Shown here piece after piece: positions 58,440-64,000 of a stretch of 64,000 nt of DNA. The stretch lies in assembly GCA_017458065.1 (NCBI GenBank), contig JAFTGD010000017.1, positions 62,001-126,000 of the forward strand, given 5' to 3'. Below the pieces are notes generated by a model, which searched no databases, was not told where the DNA came from, and worked only from the letters and a program-made list of their open reading frames with translations. Each line of letters starts with the position of its first letter. The stretch's first letter is position 1. A program made the translations under genes and the position numbers. The stretch comes from Oscillospiraceae bacterium (GTDB taxonomy: Bacteria > Bacillota > Clostridia > Oscillospirales > Oscillospiraceae).

Positions 58440-58474
58440 GCAGCTGCGGCGAGTCTTCGCCGCAGCTGCTTTTT
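58440..58474 (+). terminator. Terminator after proA
   Basis: A perfect 13-bp stem (GCAGCTGCGGCGA/TCGCCGCAGCTGC, loop GTCT) with a T-run lies about 25 bp after the proA stop. Confidence 0.9.
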
Positions 58475-58568
58475 GGTCTCCGCTCTGCAAATTTGACCAA
58501 ATTCTCTTTTCTCCGGCAGCCCCGCCTGTATAAAAACACAAATTTTGCTGGGAGGAGCAGAACGCTTC

Positions 58569-58597
58569 TTGCATTTAGCGCGTTATCATGTTATAGT
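58569..58597 (+). promoter_or_regulatory. Promoter of the riboswitch-agcS unit
   Basis: TTGCAT (58569-58574), 17 nt and TATAGT (58592-58597). It lies upstream of the glycine riboswitch and gives a leader of about 250 nt. Confidence 0.75.
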
Positions 58598-58624
58598 GTG
58601 TTCACAATTCAATACCGAGGATGC

Positions 58625-58740
58625 TTTCGGGATCTTTTTCGGGAGACCGGAAGCGGAGGAACTCTGGAGATCTCGTTGAATCGGGAGCCGAAGGTGCAAG
58701 GCGCAAGCCGAATCTCTCAGGCAAAAGGACAGAGCGGATG
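58625..58740 (+). promoter_or_regulatory. Glycine riboswitch aptamer
   Basis: The conserved core GAGCCGAAGGTGCAAG (58685-58700) is followed by GCCGAATCTCTCAGGCAAAA and GGACAGAG (58707-58734), the hallmark of glycine aptamers. A preceding hairpin (GCTTTCGG...CCGGAAGC, about 58624-58655) may be the partner or ghost element of a singleton type. A terminator at 58786-58815 forms the expression platform. It controls the downstream symporter. Confidence 0.9.
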
Positions 58741-58785
58741 GATCTTAAGATCACAGCGGATCAGGCTGTGTCGCATGTGTCTCCG

Positions 58786-58815
58786 GAGTTGCTCAGTTTG
58801 GGCAGCTCTTTTTCT
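58786..58815 (+). terminator. Expression-platform terminator of the glycine riboswitch
   Basis: The stem GAGTTGCTC/GGGCAGCTC (58786-58794/58800-58808, loop AGTTT) is followed by TTTTTCTTTT. It lies between aptamer and agcS, so glycine binding probably changes its formation. Confidence 0.8.
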
Positions 58816-58856
58816 TTTGTGTTGAATTGATACTTGCAGAAAAAGGATGAAGAACA

Positions 58857-60257
58857 ATGAGCAGTTTTATTTCCACGGTTGAATCCGTAAACAGCGCGGT
58901 CAACAGCTTTGCCTGGGGACCGCTGATGCTTCTGCTGCTGGTCGGCACGGGCGTCTTCCTGACGGTCAAGGTTCACTGGCTGCAGGTCACCCACTTCGGC
59001 CGGATCCTGAAGAACACCGTCGGCACTCTGTTTCAGAAAAAAGCCGCCAAGGACCACGGCGCCAACATCTCGGCCTTTGAGGCCGTCTCCACGGCTCTGG
59101 CCGGCACGGTCGGCACCGGCAACATTGCCGGCGTCACGGGCGCCATCTTCACCGGCGGCGCAGGCGCGGTCTTCTGGATGTGGGTCGCGGCCTTCTTCGG
59201 CATGGTCACCAAGTACGCCGAGATCGTGCTTTCAATGAAGTACCGCATCAAGGACGAAAACGGCGTCTATCACGGCGGCCCCATGTATTATATCGAGAAC
59301 GGCATCGGCAAGGGCTGGAAATGGCTTGCTGTCATCTTCTGCCTGCTGGGCGGCCTCGCCTCCTTCGGGATCGGCAACATCGCCCAGAGCAGCGAAATCT
59401 CCGGCGCGCTCACCGACCTGTTTCATTTCCCGCCGCTGGTCTCCGGCATCCTGATCGCGGTCGTGGTCGCGCTCGTCACCCTCGGCGGCATCAAGCGCAT
59501 CGGCAAGGTCACCTCCCTGCTGGTTCCCTTCATGTCCGTGTTCTACATCGTCGCCGGACTCATCGTCATCATCATCCGCATCGGCCACATCCCCGCCGTC
59601 TTCGGCCAGATCTTTGCGGGCGCCTTCTCCTTTAAGAGCGTCGGCGGCGGTCTCTTCGGCTATACCATCATGATGGCCATGAAGCAGGGCTTTGCCCGCG
59701 GCGTCTTCTCCAACGAGGCCGGTCTTGGCTCCGCGCCGATCGCCCACGCCGCCTCCTCCACTGAGGAGCCCTGTGAGCAGGCCATCTGGGGTGTGTTCGA
59801 GGTCTTCATCGACACCATCGTCATCTGCAGCATCACCGCTTTTGCCGTGCTGCTCTCCGGCATCCTCGATGTGGACGGCGGGCTCTCCGCCTATGCCTCC
59901 AAGGGCGCCGCTGCCGCCGCTGCCTTCAACACCATCCTCCCCGGCACCCTCGGCGGCAAGATCATCGAGCTGAGCCTTCTCTTCTTCGCCCTGTCCACCA
60001 TTCTCTCCTGGGCCTACTACGGCGAGAACTGCTGGGGCTATCTTACGAAGAACAACAAGGGCGTCATCCTGGTTTACAAGATCATCTTCGCCCTCGTCTG
60101 CATCGTCGGCGCCACCGGCTCCGGCACGCTGATGTGGGACATCGCCGACACGCTCAACGGCCTCATGGCGATCCCCAACCTGATCGCCCTGCTGGTGCTC
60201 TCCGGCGTCGTGGCGAAGATTACGAAGGACTACTTCTCCAAGAACATGCTGAAGTAA
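58857..60257 (+). CDS. Sodium:alanine/glycine symporter (AgcS family)
   Basis: The product has 466 residues with about ten transmembrane helices. AGCS signatures include FEAVSTALAGTVGTGNIAGV, GGPMYYIENGIGKGWKW, and RGVFSNEAGLGSAPIAHAAS. It imports glycine or alanine with Na+. The glycine riboswitch in the leader makes glycine the probable substrate and inducer or effector. AAAGGA precedes the ATG at 9 nt. It is monocistronic and ends at a strong terminator. Confidence 0.93.
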   Translation: MSSFISTVESVNSAVNSFAWGPLMLLLLVGTGVFLTVKVHWLQVTHFGRILKNTVGTLFQKKAAKDHGANISAFEAVSTALAGTVGTGNIAGVTGAIFTGGAGAVFWMWVAAFFGMVTKYAEIVLSMKYRIKDENGVYHGGPMYYIENGIGKGWKWLAVIFCLLGGLASFGIGNIAQSSEISGALTDLFHFPPLVSGILIAVVVALVTLGGIKRIGKVTSLLVPFMSVFYIVAGLIVIIIRIGHIPAVFGQIFAGAFSFKSVGGGLFGYTIMMAMKQGFARGVFSNEAGLGSAPIAHAASSTEEPCEQAIWGVFEVFIDTIVICSITAFAVLLSGILDVDGGLSAYASKGAAAAAAFNTILPGTLGGKIIELSLLFFALSTILSWAYYGENCWGYLTKNNKGVILVYKIIFALVCIVGATGSGTLMWDIADTLNGLMAIPNLIALLVLSGVVAKITKDYFSKNMLK

Positions 60258-60288
60258 GCGCCTTCGCTTCCCTTTCAAGGGTTTTCGG

Positions 60289-60331
60289 ACCGGTCCGTGC
60301 CGTTTTCACAGAGCGGCACGGACCGGTTTTT
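60289..60331 (+). terminator. Terminator after agcS-type gene
   Basis: A perfect 14-bp stem (ACCGGTCCGTGCCG and complement, 60289-60302/60314-60327) with TTTTT after. Confidence 0.9.
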
Positions 60332-60350
60332 GTGATCCGGAAACATTCTC

Positions 60351-60379
60351 TTGCACTTTGTTCCGTTTTCGGCTAAACT
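60351..60379 (+). promoter_or_regulatory. Promoter of the FAH-family gene
   Basis: TTGCAC (60351-60356), 17 nt and TAAACT (60374-60379), about 36 bp before the ATG. Confidence 0.65.
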
Positions 60380-60415
60380 GTTCCCGTTTAAAAAAGCATA
60401 CAGGAGTGATGAAGC

Positions 60416-61258
60416 ATGGAACTTGCCAATATCAAAATCGACGCCGGCGTCCACCTCGCCGCCGTCACCGAACGCGGTGTCGTCGACCTGACTGCCGCCG
60501 GCTGCCCGCTCACGCTGCAGGACCTGATCCGCGGCGCAGACCGCAGCGCGGTCGAGCGCCTTGCCGCGGACGACAGTCTCCCCACGGTGGAAGCCCCCGT
60601 CTTTGCAAACGTCGTGAACCCTGTCGGGAAGCTGCTCTGCGTCGGCTTCAACTACAAAACCCACACCCTCGCCACCGGCTTTGAGCTGCCCAAGTACCCG
60701 AATCTGTTCTCCAAGTTCGATAACGCTCTTGTCCCGTACGGGGCCGAGGTCGAGCTGCCCCCCTGGGAGGTCAGCTACGACTATGAGGCCGAGCTGGTCA
60801 TCGTCATGGGGAAAACCGCCTGGGGCGTCAGCGAAGCGGAGGCCATGGACTGTGTCTTCGGCTATACCTGCGGCGACGACCTCAGCTGCCGCGACAGCCA
60901 GATGCGCAGCGGCCAGTGGCTGATCGGCAAGACCATGCCGGGCTTCGGCCCCTGCGGCCCCTGTATCGTCACCGCCGACAGCTTTGACCCCTTCTCGCCG
61001 AAGCAGATCCGCAGCTATGTCAACGGCGAGCTCCGTCAGGACGGGCTTACGACCCAGATGATCTTCAACTGCGCTCAGATCATCAGCTATGCCTCCAAAT
61101 ACGTCCGCCTCGAGCCGGGCGACCTGATCTTCACCGGTACCCCCAGCGGCGTCGCACTGGAGAAGAAGGACGCCGACACCAAAAAGTGGCTGAAACCCGG
61201 CGATGTCGTGGACATCGAGATTGAGGGCATCGGCACGCTCCGCAACAGGATGAAATAA
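60416..61258 (+). CDS. Fumarylacetoacetate hydrolase (FAH) family protein
   Basis: The product has 280 residues. A short N-terminal domain is followed by the FAH catalytic domain (from about 70): KLLCVGFNYKTH, the metal-binding EAELVIVMGK, FGYTCGDDLS, and TGTPSGVALEKK. Family members cleave C-C bonds or hydrate/decarboxylate small keto acids using Mg2+. The substrate (2-keto-3-deoxysugar acid, acylpyruvate or other) cannot be fixed. An AGGAG site precedes the ATG. Confidence 0.85.
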   Translation: MELANIKIDAGVHLAAVTERGVVDLTAAGCPLTLQDLIRGADRSAVERLAADDSLPTVEAPVFANVVNPVGKLLCVGFNYKTHTLATGFELPKYPNLFSKFDNALVPYGAEVELPPWEVSYDYEAELVIVMGKTAWGVSEAEAMDCVFGYTCGDDLSCRDSQMRSGQWLIGKTMPGFGPCGPCIVTADSFDPFSPKQIRSYVNGELRQDGLTTQMIFNCAQIISYASKYVRLEPGDLIFTGTPSGVALEKKDADTKKWLKPGDVVDIEIEGIGTLRNRMK

Positions 61259-61280
61259 CCAAACCCCGCCGGAAGAATAA

Positions 61281-61329
61281 GCAGGCTCTGCGGAACCCGT
61301 GATGAGTTCCGCAGGGCCTGCTCGTTTTT
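61281..61329 (+). terminator. Terminator after the FAH-family gene
   Basis: A 16-bp stem (GCAGGCTCTGCGGAAC/GTTCCGCAGGGCCTGC, one G-T pair) and a T-rich tract between convergent genes. Confidence 0.85.
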
Positions 61330-61345
61330 CTTCTTTTGAGGCTGC

Positions 61346-62014
61346 TCAGATCATGAGCGCCAGATTCTCGCCGCTGATGCCGACGAAGGCGCCGTCCTTC
61401 TGCTGCGGGGAATCGGGGTGGCAGGTCAGCCACTTGTTGCGCATCCAGAGAAGCTTCTCCTCCCCGGCCGCGGCGGTGTTGACCGAGGGCAGCGCCTCGT
61501 TGGTCCCCTTCTCGAGGATGACCAGGCAGCGGAAGCCCTCTTCCGTGACCCGGCAGGGGGCAAAGTGCAGCACCAGCGGGAAGACCTCGATCAGCACGCC
61601 CGCCGGCAGATAGAAGCCCACGACGTCCGCGCTGTCGAGCCTGCCGTCGTCCAGCTGCTCGGGCAGCGCCAGCAGCAGCACCGCGCCTGTCGTGGAGAAG
61701 TTGACCTCACTGCACTTGTGGTACTCCATGGCGTTAAGCCGGAAGCCGCGGCCGTTGCAGTAGCCCGCCTCGATGGGCATGTCGCCGAAGACGATGCGCT
61801 TCATGTCCTGCATGAGGGCCACTTTCTCCAGCACCGGCTCGGACGCGTGGTAGCAGTTGCCCTGGTCCGGGATGGCGCAGGTGTCAAGCGCCTCTGCCAG
61901 CTCGCCGGTCTCAGCGGTGAGGACGCGCCCGTAGCGCTGAAACTCCGGGTCCAGAACGCTGTAGAGCGGCAGGGTGGGGTTCTTCCCGCGAAGCATTTCC
62001 AATACCTTATCCAT
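61346..62014 (-). CDS. DUF4867 family protein
   Basis: The product has 222 residues and fits DUF4867 with GQ-type N-terminal LYSVLDPEFQRYGRVL, MPIEAGYCNGRGFRLNAMEYHKCSEVN and a cupin-like beta core. Members of this family are often found with sugar-isomerase or ROK regulators and may bind a sugar or lactone; the reaction is unknown. Its ATG shares one base with the TAA of the ROK gene, so the two form an operon. Confidence 0.75.
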   Translation of the reverse strand: MDKVLEMLRGKNPTLPLYSVLDPEFQRYGRVLTAETGELAEALDTCAIPDQGNCYHASEPVLEKVALMQDMKRIVFGDMPIEAGYCNGRGFRLNAMEYHKCSEVNFSTTGAVLLLALPEQLDDGRLDSADVVGFYLPAGVLIEVFPLVLHFAPCRVTEEGFRCLVILEKGTNEALPSVNTAAAGEEKLLWMRNKWLTCHPDSPQQKDGAFVGISGENLALMI

Positions 62015-63234
62015 TACCTGATACCTCCATTGTCAATAAAGTTCTGAACAGCCAGCAGACCGGCTGCCCGGTCTTCAAGCTGCTGATTGTACTTGCTCTT
62101 TTCAATGATCACATCGTGCCGGGCATCGACGCCCTCCTGCAGCTCGCTGACGAGCCGTGAGAGGTAGTAGTGGTCCTCAAACAGGCTGCCGTACAGAACG
62201 ATCTTGCCCGGGTCCACCAGGTAGATCACCGCCTTGATGGCCGTGCCCAGCGCCTGGATCGCCCGGTCCACGATGGCGGAAGCGCCCTCGTCCCCGTTGC
62301 TGGCCGCGGCGAACACGTCGAACACGCTGAGGCTGTCCGTATCCCGGTCCCGGTACTTTCTCCACAACAGGGGCGTCTCCTTCTCCGAGAGCAGGGCAAT
62401 CGCGTCCTCCCGGATGGAGCCGGGCGAGGCGATGGTCTCGAGGCAGCCGCTTTTCCCGCAGTGGCAGGGCTTGCCGCCCCGCCGGATCACCGGGATGTGG
62501 CCGATCTCGGCGCACTGCGCGGTCACACCGTGCCAGATCCTGCCGTCGATGGAGAGCGCCGCGCCGATGCCGTAGCCGCAGCGGAGAAAGAACTGGGAGC
62601 CGGAGTTCTCGTCCCGGGAGACAAACATCTGCGCTGCAAAAAGCGAGCGGACGTTGTTCTCCAGCACCGTGGGGAAGCCCGTCAGCTTCTCAAACTCCTC
62701 GCACAGCGGATAGTCCGTCTCCGCCAGCGCGCCGAAGCTGTTGCGCACGGTGCGCCCGTCTTCCGAGGTGATGCCGCGCACCGCAACCCCGAGGCCGACG
62801 ACAAGCTCCCGGTCGATGCCGTGCTCCTCCATCTGTCTCAAAAGCCGCTCGGAGAGCATCTTCGCCGTCTCTGCCGCCGGCGCTTTTGCCTGCAGCGGGA
62901 CCTCTTCCGAAAAGATCACCCGTCCGTCCAGCCACACCGCCGACAGAATAGCCTGTCTGAGGTTAATCAGGACGCCGAGGCCGCAGGCGACCTCGCTGTT
63001 GAGATCGATGAGGATCTCGCGGCGTCCGGCGCCGCTGCTGGAGAGCATCTCCCCCTCCGAGAGCAGCCCGTCGGCGATCATCTCGCCGACGATTTTTGTG
63101 ATGGCGGCAGGGGTCAGGTTCATGTTCTCTGCCAGGCGCTTGCGCGACATAGCGCCCTTCTCGTGCAGGATCCGCAGCGCCGCGCTCCGGTTGCTGCGCT
63201 TCACACTCATCAGGTTATCGCCTTTGTATGACAT
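62014..63234 (-). CDS. ROK-family transcriptional repressor
   Basis: The product is about 406 residues. The N-terminal winged HTH (MSRKRLAENMNLTPAAITKIVGEMI) is followed by a sugar-kinase-like ROK domain with the zinc motif CHCGKSGCLE (about 255-264) and nucleotide/sugar-binding segments. It is a XylR/NagC-like sensor of sugars that probably controls its own operon with the DUF4867 gene. The start may be at 63234 or at the ATG 8 codons later (63210). Confidence 0.88.
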   Translation of the reverse strand: MSYKGDNLMSVKRSNRSAALRILHEKGAMSRKRLAENMNLTPAAITKIVGEMIADGLLSEGEMLSSSGAGRREILIDLNSEVACGLGVLINLRQAILSAVWLDGRVIFSEEVPLQAKAPAAETAKMLSERLLRQMEEHGIDRELVVGLGVAVRGITSEDGRTVRNSFGALAETDYPLCEEFEKLTGFPTVLENNVRSLFAAQMFVSRDENSGSQFFLRCGYGIGAALSIDGRIWHGVTAQCAEIGHIPVIRRGGKPCHCGKSGCLETIASPGSIREDAIALLSEKETPLLWRKYRDRDTDSLSVFDVFAAASNGDEGASAIVDRAIQALGTAIKAVIYLVDPGKIVLYGSLFEDHYYLSRLVSELQEGVDARHDVIIEKSKYNQQLEDRAAGLLAVQNFIDNGGIR

Positions 63235-63255
63235 GAAACACCCCTTTCCCTTATA

Positions 63256-63286
63256 CTAATATCTGCTTATCAGGTATTGGTATTAG
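63256..63286. promoter_or_regulatory. Inverted repeat upstream of the ROK gene
   Basis: CTAATA (63256-63261) and TATTAG (63281-63286) are separated by 19 nt, in the short AT-rich interval between the ROK and EamA genes. It is a candidate autoregulatory operator. No clean promoter hexamers were found. Confidence 0.4.
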
Positions 63287-63317
63287 ATTTGCTCTGTTGC
63301 TCTCTTCCGATTAACAT

Positions 63318-64000
63318 TTACGATTCACGGGCCGGTCTTCCGCTGTGGTTGATGCGCCCACGCTGCAGGATGACCGCCGCGCCGGCCAGCACCACCAGGA
63401 TGCCCAGCAGCTTCTTTGTCGTCAGTTCCTCATTCAGGAAGAACACCCCGATAAAGCAGCTCAGCACCGGCATCAGCAGCAGGTACAGCTTGACCAGCCA
63501 GACCTCAAAGTGCCTGAGGTTGCGGTAGTAGAAGAAATAGATCCCCGTCTGGGCAAGGCCCCCCAGCACCACCAGCCACCAGAAGCCGCCGCCCATATCC
63601 TGCGGGATACGGAACTCCCCGCGCAGCGCAGCGCTGCAGCCGAAGAGGATCAGCACCACGGCGTTGTTGTAGTAGGAGATCATATCCGCGTCCTCATGGT
63701 ACTTCTCCTGCGCCGCCTTGATGATAAAGGCGTTGGCGCTGACGCAGGCCGCCGAGAGAAGGAAGTAGAGATCCGTCACATGCAGCGTCATCCCGCTGAA
63801 GTCCACCCCCAGCACCAGCAGAACGCCGCCGAGCATGATGGCGGTGCCGAGCCAGTCGGAGATGTAGAGCTTTTTGCGGTAGATGATCACGGTTGCGAGG
63901 TTCACCATCAGGACGTCCGTCTTCAGAAGCGCGGTCCCCGTGCTGAGAGAGCCGCCCGCATAACCGAGATTGGCAAACAGGTCCAGCAGGAAGCCGAATA
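63318..64000 (-). CDS. EamA/DMT-type transporter (5' end outside window)
   Basis: The visible 227 residues contain about seven hydrophobic segments and the EamA layout (LGTAIMLGGVLLVLGVDF, FLNEELTTKKLLGILVVLAGA). The frame runs open to the right edge, so an internal Met at 63908 is not the start. The C-terminus ends near the ROK gene. It is probably a drug/metabolite exporter; the substrate is unknown. Confidence 0.82.
   Translation of the reverse strand, partial: FGFLLDLFANLGYAGGSLSTGTALLKTDVLMVNLATVIIYRKKLYISDWLGTAIMLGGVLLVLGVDFSGMTLHVTDLYFLLSAACVSANAFIIKAAQEKYHEDADMISYYNNAVVLILFGCSAALRGEFRIPQDMGGGFWWLVVLGGLAQTGIYFFYYRNLRHFEVWLVKLYLLLMPVLSCFIGVFFLNEELTTKKLLGILVVLAGAAVILQRGRINHSGRPARES

Noticed and set aside
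57102-58574. 490-codon - strand frame opposite proA
   Set aside because: Antisense shadow of a conserved gene, no start signal.
59232-60278. 348-codon - strand frame opposite the AgcS gene
   Set aside because: Asp/Glu/Gly-rich shadow; the + strand gene has clear family motifs, riboswitch and terminator.

Overview
The window is a G+C-rich chromosomal segment of a Bacillota bacterium, most likely class Clostridia (Oscillospirales-like; this is inferred from gene content and protein style, since there is no rRNA here). It contains one complete prophage of about 43.1 kb, inserted in a tRNA-Leu(GAG) gene. The core duplication (25 bp) is at 10556-10580 (attL) and 53625-53649 (attR).

Left host flank (1-10500): the 3' end of an unknown gene, an SGNH hydrolase and a YesL-type membrane protein on the + strand. 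The rpoB-rpoC operon follows on the - strand with its own sigma-70 promoter, divergent from a Gpi18-like mannosyltransferase gene. The two facing promoters have overlapping 5' leaders. A consensus promoter then drives the tRNA-Leu gene.

Prophage (10556-53649): from the right end inward come a zinc-ribbon tyrosine integrase, two small genes and a CI-like repressor on the + strand. A divergent control region with paired promoters and CGGTTWAACCG operators separates these from a leftward early operon: Cro-like protein, wHTH regulator, PD-(D/E)XK nuclease, Rad52-like annealing protein, NinB-like protein, HNH protein, SSB, DUF6291 protein and MazG-like protein. The early operon ends at a terminator (43070-43102). 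The leftward late operon follows: TerS, TerL, portal, a Prp-type cysteine protease, scaffold, an N4-gp56-family major capsid protein, adaptor, short-tail or fiber genes, and a 4102-residue polyvalent virion protein. No tape measure, tail tube or sheath is visible, so the particle is probably podovirus-like.

The most notable system is a complete diversity-generating retroelement (DGR) in the late operon. It comprises a target gene with a C-terminal variable repeat (VR 15074-15195), an Avd-like accessory gene, the template repeat (TR 14453-14574) and a reverse transcriptase (13063-14214). TR and VR align over 122 bp without gaps. All 15 differences fall on adenines of the TR in the coding orientation, which is the mark of adenine-directed mutagenic retrohoming. 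A GC-rich hairpin lies 22 nt beyond VR. The target sits beside a BppU-like baseplate gene, suggesting that receptor binding is being diversified. Also notable are the phage-encoded Prp protease with L27/80alpha-like IQLF motifs at the N-termini of both scaffold and capsid, and recurrent QFMxWDG-type linkers between modules of the giant protein.

Right host flank (53650-64000): the displaced tRNA terminator, ridA, an HtrA-type protease, and an unclassified ~290-nt transcription unit with its own promoter and terminator. Then come proB-proA, a glycine riboswitch controlling an AgcS sodium:amino-acid symporter, a fumarylacetoacetate hydrolase family enzyme, a DUF4867 gene with a ROK regulator, and a truncated EamA transporter at the right edge. 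No CRISPR array, rRNA or insertion sequence was seen.
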